DNA from: an uncultured Lachnospiraceae bacterium
GTDB taxonomy: Bacteria; Bacillota; Clostridia; Lachnospirales; Lachnospiraceae
Length of the DNA: 14,980 nt
Assembly: GCA_910588815.1 (NCBI GenBank)
Contig: CAJUQY010000058.1
Coordinates: 1 to 14,980 of the forward strand
Reading direction: 5' to 3'
Below the pieces are notes generated by a model. It made no database searches and was not told the DNA's origin. It was given only the letters and a program-made list of their open reading frames with translations. Each line of letters begins with the position of its first letter. Position 1 is the stretch's first letter. Of this stretch, positions 1 through 6,349 are shown piece after piece. The translations under genes and the position numbers were made by a program.

Positions 1-29
1 GGTTCAAGGTTTTGTAGTATCAAGCATTT

Positions 30-557
30 CTATATGTTCATGAATAATTCAGGCTCTTTTTTTCGTTTTTTGAATATGCGAAATGGCCTGCTTCCAGAAT
101 TATCATAGATATGGCATATATCACATATCTTCACCAATTCTTTCACCAACCCCAACGCCCTGTCATACCTTGCAATAATTTTCTCTTCCGGCACATTATG
201 TCCTCCGGATTCCACCCTTGATTTTACGCGCCATACATTTATAATAGGGTCTGCCGTAAGCGCATAATAACAACGGATAAAATATCCCTTTTCTTTCGCC
301 CTATGCAATCATTTTAAATTTCGTTCTGTTGACAGCACTGTTTCAAAACAAAATTCTTCCATCTGCTGCACATGCTCTTCCCGCTGTTTTTCTGCTAATT
401 GTGCCGCTTCCAGATCCGAACATTTGATATGCTTTTTGATTTCATCTGCATTGATATAATCCATCGGAGGTTTTAACAATTCTGTAATTGTACTCTTACC
501 TGAACCATTCGGCCCTGCAAATACTACAATCTCAGGCTTTTTTAGCGACACGTTCAC
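30..557 (-). pseudogene. Zeta-toxin-like AAA ATPase, interrupted by one in-frame stop
   Basis: The N-terminal part (557 down to 312, GTG start) has a Walker A motif, GPNGSGKST, about 15 residues in, followed by INADEI, typical of zeta toxin/UDP-sugar kinase-like P-loop proteins. A TGA at 309-311 stops it after about 82 residues. The next codon continues in the same frame for 92 residues (LHRAKEKGYFIRCYYALTAD, then GHNVPEEKIIARYDR, then YDNSGSRPFRIFKK) to a TAG at 30. These are the usual later motifs of the family, so one nonsense codon splits a gene of about 175 residues. The start has a good AGGAG site and overlaps the end of the upstream small gene by 26 nt, as in a coupled toxin-antitoxin pair. 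Zeta toxins phosphorylate UDP-activated sugars; whether this subgroup does is inference. Read-through or re-initiation at the TTG at 308 cannot be excluded, but no ribosome site precedes it. The C-terminus also looks short. Confidence 0.75.
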
Positions 558-753
558 TATAGCGCTCCTTTCTCATTCTCCGTCCCACTTCGACTCTCGA
601 ACCGTCGCTGTTTTCCTGATATATGATCTGCGATTCTTTATCATATATAATGATCGGAACATCCATTGCCTTTTTCTTCTCCAGCTCAATTCGCACCGCT
701 TCATTTACACGTTTTACAACAGCTTCATCAGAAATATAGTCTTCTCTCTTCAT
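532..753 (-). CDS. Small antitoxin-like protein upstream of zeta-type toxin
   Basis: A 73-residue charged protein beginning MKREDYISDEAVVKR. The start at 753 is preceded by GGGAG about 9 nt upstream; the longer in-frame extension to 834 has no such support. It contains a helical, Glu/Lys-rich first half, a short beta-like stretch (VPIIIYDKESQIIY) and a basic tail (GRRMRKERYSER). It overlaps the downstream zeta-like gene by 26 nt, which implies translational coupling. Small genes in this position before Firmicute zeta-like ATPases are usually hypothetical and are taken to be cognate antitoxins by context; it does not look like the classical epsilon antitoxin. Unlike its partner it is intact. 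The antitoxin role is inferred from position alone. Confidence 0.6.
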   Translation of the reverse strand: MKREDYISDEAVVKRVNEAVRIELEKKKAMDVPIIIYDKESQIIYQENSDGSRVEVGRRMRKERYSERVAKKA

Positions 754-800
754 GGATCCACTCCCTTCAAAAATATCGTTTTTCATAAATCTCTCATTTG

Positions 801-824
801 TTCTCAAAATAACTTTTCTCAAAA
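801..824 (-). promoter_or_regulatory. Direct repeat upstream of antitoxin gene
   Basis: On the minus strand TTTTGAGAA occurs twice, separated by 6 nt (plus-strand copies at 801-809 and 816-824, period 15). It lies about 50-70 nt before the antitoxin start, where an autoregulatory operator of a toxin-antitoxin operon could sit. The region is A+T-rich, so chance is possible. No convincing -35/-10 pair was identified with it. Confidence 0.25.
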
Positions 825-1062
825 CAGAAAACAATTATGGATGCTATGTGCTGCTAAATATCCAATAATCTCTGCACACTTGGTCATGATTGTCTGAGCC
901 GATTCCGCATATAGTTCACTCTTCATTAAAACATCCAAAATAATATTTGTTCTTCATAAGCATACCCTTTTTTAAGAAAGATATCAACCACTTTTGGATT
1001 AGTTCTTCTGTATAGGAATGGCGGATACCACGATATAATTTTCAACAGTAAGCAGGAAAATA
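819..1062 (-). pseudogene. Frameshifted remnant of an unidentified small gene
   Basis: The stretch before the antitoxin gene reads as protein-like sequence in two frames on the minus strand. The upstream frame gives ...NPKVVDIFLKKGYAYEEQ and then runs into a stop near 925. Shifting by one base near 930-940 continues as ILDVLMKSELYAESAQTIMT followed by KCAEIIGYLAAHSIH, ending at a TGA at 819-821. The joined peptide looks like a normal amphipathic helical protein, which suggests one indel in a formerly continuous gene. I do not recognise the family. The last 35 residues could also be an independent small ORF from an ATG at 926, but no good ribosome site precedes it. This fills the 754-1063 interval, in which I see no intact gene. 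Confidence 0.35.
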
Positions 1063-1063
1063 T

Positions 1064-2806
1064 TCACCTCGGCAGACTATTCTCCACACACAGCGCCCCA
1101 TAGCCCACCTGAGGATTGGGATATTCCGTAAAGCCCGGCAGGGGCTTTGCGCCGCGGCGCAGGTACGCCTTCAGCTTTTCCCCGTAGAGATAGGGATCGT
1201 TCCCCCGCACGATGCCCCACTCCATGAGGAGCGCCGCCGCACCTGACACGAAAGGAGTCGCAAAGGAGGTCCCGGTTACGGGACCGTAGTTTCCACCGGC
1301 CTGGATGGTCTCGATGCCGATACCAGGAGCCACCAGATCCGGCTTGACCTGATTGGTAATGCGAGTGTATCCTCGGCCGGAAAAATCCGCATAGGTCAGA
1401 TAATAGCTGTCGTAGGCTCCCACGGTGATCACATCTGCTGCAGCGCTGGGAATGGTCAGGGAAATGTCCGGCGTGGGACTTCCAAACCTGGTGGCCCGAT
1501 TCAGGACTCCTTCACTGGGAAGCCACATGTCGAAACGACCCTCCACAATTTGGATTGGCGTCAGTTCGATTAAATAGATTCCACTCTCCAGATACGAATC
1601 CGTCGGAATGAAATCCATATAAATCTCCTGAGCAGTGCTATATGGAATCGGTTCTCCATAATAGACAAAGATCTCCGCCGCCTCTGTAAAAAAACGACTC
1701 ACCGGCTGGGCACGGCTGAACGGTCCGAACCGTTCTCCCCTTGGAGTAACCAATTGAATGGTGAATTCATCCACATATGATTTCCAGATCTGAAGGTTCA
1801 GGCCGGTCTCATACTCTCCCACGGTGAGCGATACCCTGGTACTTCCCATTTCCCCACTGATCCCCTCCGGCAAATTGGCAAGAACACCGGAAACATGACC
1901 GCCGCTTCCTCCCTCATTGCCGCTCCCCACACAGATGGACAACTTCCCCAGATTGGAAATGTCATTCAGATAAGATTCCAGCAGAGAATTTCCCTCGTGA
2001 GAGCCGTAGGTATTTCCAAAACTCAAATTGATCACCATGGGGAATCCGTACTCCAACATTTTCCGGACCGCATAATCCACCGCTTCTATCAATTCTACGG
2101 TGCGAGGAAATCCTCCGCCTGTATTTCCCAACTTCACCACGATCAGTTCGCTTTCCGGAGCCACTCCCCGGTAACGGTTTCCGCCCTGGCTTCCCCTGCC
2201 CGCGGCAATCCCTGTCACCGGAGTCCCGTGATTCTGAAAATCCTGGGACGGCACCAGAGAACGGTTCCCCGTGGCAATGGCCTCATTGATCTGCTCTCTC
2301 GTAAATTCTGCACCGATATGATAGCCCTCCGGTGGCGTTCCGGCGGCGGTCTGATCCCACAAAAATAAAATCCGACTCTCACCCGCACTATTCTGAAAAT
2401 CCTCCAGCCAATAATCCACACCGGAGTCAATGACAGCGATCACGACGCCCGCCCCAAAAAGAGAATTGCTCCCGGACTGTAACGGATTCACACAGGAAAC
2501 ACTTCTCCCGTTTGCCACCGCAAAGGTAAGGCCTTTCGGCTTCTCCACATATTCCACTTCCGGCTGCCAGGAAAAGCTTCGCACCTCGCTTTCCGGAAGC
2601 GTCACGATGGCATAGCCGCCGAGAAGCTCTGTAATCCGTACACTCTCACTGGCCAGACGCCTGATATCCCCCGTATACCGCACAATCAAATCCCAGGTAT
2701 TCGCTTCCTCATTATAACCTATATCCAGATCCAAAGATTTCTCTCTTTCCGCCTGGGGCACATTAAGCGCCAAGTTCAAAACGTTCTCCAGTTTTTCGTC
2801 CTGCAT
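1064..2806 (-). CDS. Subtilisin-like S8 serine peptidase (Csp-like)
   Basis: A 580-residue subtilase with a complete catalytic triad: Asp127 (AVIDSGVDYW), His193 (NHGTPVTGIAAG) and Ser514 (GTSFATPFVSGAAA), with the oxyanion-hole Asn297 (GSGNEG). Residues 1 to about 100 look like a prodomain. The insert between Asn297 and about residue 450 is beta-rich and fits the jelly-roll domain of the clostridial CspB/CspA/CspC family. There is no signal peptide or membrane segment. Csp proteases in Clostridium activate the spore cortex hydrolase SleC during germination. Many Lachnospiraceae carry several paralogues of unknown role, so the substrate is uncertain. It stands alone, 37 nt after the terminator that follows yggS, and its stop codon abuts the A+T-rich left region with no terminator of its own visible. 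AGGA lies about 12 nt before the ATG. Confidence 0.9.
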   Translation of the reverse strand: MQDEKLENVLNLALNVPQAEREKSLDLDIGYNEEANTWDLIVRYTGDIRRLASESVRITELLGGYAIVTLPESEVRSFSWQPEVEYVEKPKGLTFAVANGRSVSCVNPLQSGSNSLFGAGVVIAVIDSGVDYWLEDFQNSAGESRILFLWDQTAAGTPPEGYHIGAEFTREQINEAIATGNRSLVPSQDFQNHGTPVTGIAAGRGSQGGNRYRGVAPESELIVVKLGNTGGGFPRTVELIEAVDYAVRKMLEYGFPMVINLSFGNTYGSHEGNSLLESYLNDISNLGKLSICVGSGNEGGSGGHVSGVLANLPEGISGEMGSTRVSLTVGEYETGLNLQIWKSYVDEFTIQLVTPRGERFGPFSRAQPVSRFFTEAAEIFVYYGEPIPYSTAQEIYMDFIPTDSYLESGIYLIELTPIQIVEGRFDMWLPSEGVLNRATRFGSPTPDISLTIPSAAADVITVGAYDSYYLTYADFSGRGYTRITNQVKPDLVAPGIGIETIQAGGNYGPVTGTSFATPFVSGAAALLMEWGIVRGNDPYLYGEKLKAYLRRGAKPLPGFTEYPNPQVGYGALCVENSLPR

Positions 2807-2843
2807 GACAGACTCATTTCCTACTCTTTGTTTTATTCCTATG

Positions 2844-2874
2844 AAAAAAACAGCTCCGGGATACCCCGAAACTG
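2844..2874 (-). terminator. Rho-independent terminator after the YggS gene
   Basis: On the minus strand the two 10-base arms CAGTTTCGGG and CCCGGAGCTG pair fully (two G-T wobbles) around a GTAT loop and are followed by seven T. It lies just past the YggS stop at 2890. On the plus strand the stem is followed by CTCTTTTTG, so it may also work weakly that way, although no plus-strand gene ends here. Confidence 0.9.
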
Positions 2875-2889
2875 CTCTTTTTGCTTCCT

Positions 2890-3582
2890 CTAAACAGCAT
2901 ACTGCCTGGCTCCGAAAATGGCGGTCCCCACCCGCACCATGGTAGCGCCCTCCTCGATGGCCACCTCGAAATCCCCGGTCATTCCCATAGAGAGCTCCCC
3001 CATCTCCACGCCGGGAATCTGCTCCGCCTTCACGTCCTCAAAAAGCTTTCGCATCTCTTTGAAATAGCCCCTGGCCTCCTCCGGCTCCTCCACCGGGGGG
3101 GCAATGGTCATCAGGCCCTTTACCTTCACGCGGGAAAGCCCTGCGATCTCCCGGATCAGCGAGACCGCCTCTTCCTTTGGAATCCCGTCCTTGCTCTCCT
3201 CGCCGCCGATGTTGATCTCGATCAGAACCGGACAGACCACATCACACTTTTCGGCCTCCTTCTGGATCTCCTTCGCCAGTCGGAGAGAATCCACCGAATG
3301 GATCAGATACGCCTTGTCCACAATGTATTTCACCTTGTTTCTCTGCAGGTGGCCGATGAGATGCCAGCGGAGCGATCCCCCGATCTCTTCAATCTTTCCG
3401 CACATCTCCTGCACTTTATTTTCTCCAAAATCCGCCACGCCGCAGTCCATGACCTCCCGGATGGCCGCAACCGGCTTCGTCTTGCTGACCGCGATGAGCG
3501 TCACATCCTCCCGTTTCCTTCCGGCCCGCTCACAGGCCGCCGCCACCCGCCGTTCCACTTCCTCCAGATTTTCCTTTAACAT
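2890..3582 (-). CDS. yggS: YggS/YlmE-type pyridoxal phosphate homeostasis protein
   Basis: 230 residues, the usual size of the COG0325 family. The PLP-binding lysine is Lys34 in IAVSKTKPV. Further family motifs follow: FGENKVQE, WHLIGHLQRNKVKYIV, the IEINIGGEESKDG strand, and the C-terminal phosphate-binding segment MGMTGDFEVAIEEGATMVRV followed by GTAIFGAR. The protein is a single-domain fold-type III TIM barrel that holds PLP and affects cytosolic B6 and amino-acid balance; no catalytic reaction is established for the family. The ATG at 3582 is preceded by GAGGTGAGAGG. In many Firmicutes this gene sits beside sepF/ylm division genes, but here it is isolated between a TIM-barrel gene and a protease, with its own promoter and terminator. 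Confidence 0.95.
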   Translation of the reverse strand: MLKENLEEVERRVAAACERAGRKREDVTLIAVSKTKPVAAIREVMDCGVADFGENKVQEMCGKIEEIGGSLRWHLIGHLQRNKVKYIVDKAYLIHSVDSLRLAKEIQKEAEKCDVVCPVLIEINIGGEESKDGIPKEEAVSLIREIAGLSRVKVKGLMTIAPPVEEPEEARGYFKEMRKLFEDVKAEQIPGVEMGELSMGMTGDFEVAIEEGATMVRVGTAIFGARQYAV

Positions 3583-3634
3583 CCTCTCACCTCAACCACC
3601 GCCGCTTCGGGCTGATATTTTCAAATTCTTTCTG

Positions 3635-3664
3635 ATTTTACCATATCCTGCCCGAGATCCGCAA
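3635..3664 (-). promoter_or_regulatory. Predicted promoter of the YggS gene
   Basis: Minus strand: TTGCGG (3664-3659), 18 nt, then TAAAAT (3640-3635) preceded by TGG, an extended -10. It lies in the 86-nt gap behind the isomerase stop, about 50 nt before the YggS ATG. Predicted from the consensus only. Confidence 0.55.
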
Positions 3665-3668
3665 GGGT

Positions 3669-4547
3669 TCAGCCGACAATCTCCCGGAGCTTTGCGTGGA
3701 TCTCCTTGGCAAAGAGGATGGAATCTTCCTCCGCCTCTTCCTTTGAGAAAGTCTCGTAGGCCCACCAGCCGTCAAAGCCCGTCTCCTTGACGGCCCGGAT
3801 CCATTCTCTGACCGGCACCGAACCGCGGCCCAGCCGCACGTTGCGCAGCACCGGCTCCACCGGAACCTCTCCCTTTTTCACGTCCAGGGAATCACAGACA
3901 TGCACCCCCAGGATCAGCTCCGGCTCGATGGTGCGGATGAAGTCCGCCGTAACTCCCCCGATATAGGCGTGAAAAAAGTCAAAGACGATCTTCATATTTT
4001 CCCGCTCCACCTGCCTGCAGACGGGGACGCTCTGGAGGGGGGAGGCGATGGGTGTCCAGCAGAGGGGCTCAAAATAGATGATCAGGCCGAACTGGGCCGC
4101 CAGGTCGCAGAGAGCCCGGAGGTTTTTCACCGTGAGGGCCGTCTGTTCTTCAATGGCCAGCCCCTGGAGTCCCATATAGCCGCTGTAAGGCGTCCCCCTC
4201 CGGAATGCCTCCACCGCCCGGTAGTCCGTGGGCCCGCTGAGAACCTCAATAGCCTCCGCCCCGATCTCGGCGCTCAAGGCAAACAACTTTTCCGCCTCCC
4301 GCATCATAGCCACAAATTCATAGCCCTGGCGCTCGCAGTTCTCCAGCCAGCTCACGGCAGAGAGCCTAAGGTCCCCCGCCAGCTCCTTCACATCCTCCGC
4401 CTGATAGCCGGCATCCAGAAAATACTGAAGCTGGATCTTGGTCGGCTCCGCATAATCAAACCCCGCCTCCTTCGCCGCCTGAAAAAAAGTCCGCAGGTTG
4501 GCCCTGCCCACATCGGAATTGTGTAAAGATAACGGTATGTTTTTCAT
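3669..4547 (-). CDS. Sugar phosphate isomerase/epimerase family TIM barrel
   Basis: 292 residues of the AP-endonuclease-2-like TIM barrel superfamily (xylose isomerase-like). The expected metal ligands are present: Glu160 (IIYFEPLCW), Asp190 and His193 (IVFDFFHAY), His216 (GVHVCDS) and Glu265 (WWAYETFS). The GRGSVPVREWI segment near residue 240 is the usual phosphate/substrate loop. The family acts on keto-sugars or inositols in the cytosol; the substrate here cannot be read from sequence. The ATG is preceded by AAGGAGG and overlaps the original-frame stop of the PHP gene as ATGA, so the two formed a coupled pair before the PHP gene was damaged. No transporter or sugar kinase lies nearby to identify the pathway. 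Confidence 0.88.
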   Translation of the reverse strand: MKNIPLSLHNSDVGRANLRTFFQAAKEAGFDYAEPTKIQLQYFLDAGYQAEDVKELAGDLRLSAVSWLENCERQGYEFVAMMREAEKLFALSAEIGAEAIEVLSGPTDYRAVEAFRRGTPYSGYMGLQGLAIEEQTALTVKNLRALCDLAAQFGLIIYFEPLCWTPIASPLQSVPVCRQVERENMKIVFDFFHAYIGGVTADFIRTIEPELILGVHVCDSLDVKKGEVPVEPVLRNVRLGRGSVPVREWIRAVKETGFDGWWAYETFSKEEAEEDSILFAKEIHAKLREIVG

Positions 4548-5271
4548 AAGATTCCTCCTTCTTTTAGTGCACGGACCGTGATCTCCCCGGCCAGACCGCC
4601 TCCATGGGCTGCCGCCTCTCCCAACGAAATGGCCGGCTTCGTCTTCCCGTGAAAATCGCTCCCGCAGGTGATAAGCTTCCCAAAACGGCCGGCCGCCTCC
4701 AGGAAATATTCTTCCTGGGCTTTGCTGTGATAACTGCTGAACACTTCGGTGCCGTCAAAGTCCAGGGCCGATTGTCGCTCCGTTTCCTGCCCTCCCGATA
4801 AGGCGCAAGCAGCGGATGTCTTTCGTATTCCGGTTTGGAAAGGAGCACCTCCCCGAACATCTCCCCGGTCCACTTTCCCTTCCGGGACTCCTCCGAGGAC
4901 AGCCCATCCAGTTCCTCCTCCGTCACGGAAAATCCCAGCGCCCTGGTCTTTTCCAGCATCTCCAGGGAAGCCCGCCGGCTCTGCGATTCCACAGCCCGCT
5001 CCACCCCGGCAAAAAAAAACTTCTCGCAGTCGATGCCGTACCCCAGCATGTGAAAATTCCTTCCATTATAAGTACAGTCAAACTCCCCGCCGGAAAGGTA
5101 CATAAGCCCAAGCCTCTCTGCCGCTTCCCTGGCCTCAGAGTCCGCCCGGACACAGTTGTGGTCCGTCACAGAAAAAACGCCGATCCCCGCCTCCAGGCAC
5201 CCGAGGGCCAGGGCCTTTGGCGTAAACTCCCCGTCGTCGCTGTAATGGCTGTGCATGTGCAGATCGATCAT
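4544..5271 (-). pseudogene. PHP-domain phosphoesterase, internal deletion with frameshift
   Basis: The first part, from the ATG at 5271 (AGGAGG 5 nt upstream), encodes a PHP domain: metal-binding HMHSHYSDDG (His5, His7), SVTDHN and GGEFDCTYNGRNFHMLGYGI. The frame holds through HPLLAPYREGRKRSDN and is then lost near 4770. From there a different frame encodes the C-terminal half, LDFDGTEVFSSYHS and the last metal motif CGSDFHGKTKP, ending with TGA at 4544-4546. Intact relatives (TrpH/YciV-like PHP phosphatases, about 275-290 residues) have roughly 40-50 more residues at the junction, including the VLAHPG histidine motif. The two parts total about 241 residues, so I infer a deletion that also shifts the frame. 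As written, translation from 5271 ends near 4564 and lacks the last metal site. The original stop still forms ATGA with the isomerase start. Confidence 0.8.
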
Positions 5272-5319
5272 CTCATCCTCCTTTTCGTTTCCGTGTGTTG
5301 CAAGTTTCCGCACTCTGTA

Positions 5320-5336
5320 TTATGCTTATAGCATAA
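5320..5336. promoter_or_regulatory. Perfect dyad in PHP/AraC divergent intergenic region
   Basis: TTATGCT-TAT-AGCATAA is a perfect 7-bp inverted repeat with a 3-nt centre. It lies between the divergent PHP gene (start 5271) and the AraC gene (start 5408). A weak plus-strand promoter reading (TTGCAA at 5298, 17 nt, TATGCT at 5321) would place the dyad on its -10. It is a candidate operator for the neighbouring regulator, but a single A+T-rich palindrome is not proof. Confidence 0.4.
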
Positions 5337-5407
5337 CAGAAAAAAAAAGCTTCCGTTAGGAAATATCCGCCCGGAAACTATGACAAAACCGTCAGAAAGG
5401 AGCCCAC

Positions 5408-6349
5408 ATGAGCATATCCTCCTGCACTGCCCTGGCAGACGAACAGGGAAAAGAGCTTGCCCGCCACGGAACGCCGGCCTTTCCCGCCGCCTGCTACCGT
5501 GACGATCTCAACGAGCTGTCCGTCCCCTGGCACTGGCACGAAGAGCTGGAGCTTGTGACCGTCGCCGAGGGGACCCTGTCCGCATCCGCGGGCGGCACTA
5601 TCCTCACCATAAAACAGGGAGACGGGATCTTCCTCAACAAGGAGACCCTCCATCAGATGCAAAAAGGGGAGGACGCCTCCTGCAGGCTCCACTCCCTCGT
5701 CTTCCACGGCCGCCTGGTGGGCGGCGGCATGGACAGCATCTTCTGGCAGAAATACCTGGAGCCTCTGCTCTTTGACTCCGGCTTTCCCCTCTGCCTCTTG
5801 AGCCGCGGCATCCCCTGGCAGGAAGAAGCCCTCCTGGCCGCAGAAAAAGCCTGGCGCTCCTGCTCCGAGGAACCTCCAGGCTTCGAATTCTCCGTCCGGA
5901 ACGCATTGTCGGACTTCCTGTATCTCCTGCACGCCAACCGGCCGGCCGCCGGGCAAAGCCGCCCCTCCCCAAGAGCCCTGCGGGAACAGGAACGGCTCAA
6001 ACAGATGCTGGCGTACATCCACGGCCACAGCTCCGAGGAGCTCGACGTCCGGAGGATCGCAGGAAGCGCCCTCATAAGCGAGAGCGAATGCCTCCGCTGC
6101 TTCAAACATGTCATCGGGACGACACCGGTCCGCTACCTGAGACAATACCGCCTCCAGAAAGCCGCCGGACTGCTCGCATCCTCCGAGGAGCCCGTCACCG
6201 CCGTCGCCGCCTCCTGCGGCTTCCAGGAAATGAGCTACTTCGCCAAGGCTTTCCGGGAGGCCCATTCCATGACCCCCACCGCCTGGCGGAACACTCACAG
6301 GCGGTCAAGCAGCCCGGAGACGCCCTCCTCCTCAAAGATCTCCCGGTAG
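5408..6349 (+). CDS. AraC-family transcriptional regulator with cupin sensor domain
   Basis: 313 residues. The N-terminal half is a cupin-type ligand-binding domain (VPWHWHEELELV at 39-50, then GDGIFLNKETLHQM). The C-terminal part, about residues 195-297, holds the two AraC helix-turn-helix motifs, the second being the standard CGFQEMSYFAKAFREAHSMT with PTAWR. AAAGGAG precedes the ATG at good spacing. The family's domain ends at about residue 297 (TAWRNTH); the last 15 or so residues are Ser/Arg-rich and are encoded antisense to the end of the downstream convergent gene, a 55-nt overlap. Such proteins usually sense a sugar or small metabolite and activate an adjacent gene. The likely target is the divergent PHP/isomerase unit, now damaged. 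The ligand is unknown. Confidence 0.9.
   Translation: MSISSCTALADEQGKELARHGTPAFPAACYRDDLNELSVPWHWHEELELVTVAEGTLSASAGGTILTIKQGDGIFLNKETLHQMQKGEDASCRLHSLVFHGRLVGGGMDSIFWQKYLEPLLFDSGFPLCLLSRGIPWQEEALLAAEKAWRSCSEEPPGFEFSVRNALSDFLYLLHANRPAAGQSRPSPRALREQERLKQMLAYIHGHSSEELDVRRIAGSALISESECLRCFKHVIGTTPVRYLRQYRLQKAAGLLASSEEPVTAVAASCGFQEMSYFAKAFREAHSMTPTAWRNTHRRSSSPETPSSSKISR

Noticed and set aside
309..311. TGA in the zeta-like gene as a recoded codon (selenocysteine or Trp)
   Set aside because: Several neighbouring genes end in TGA, there is no selenocysteine hairpin, and the surrounding residues do not call for it.
4760..4780. Programmed frameshift in the PHP gene
   Set aside because: No slippery heptamer or pseudoknot is visible, and family residues are missing at the junction, so a deletion explains it better.
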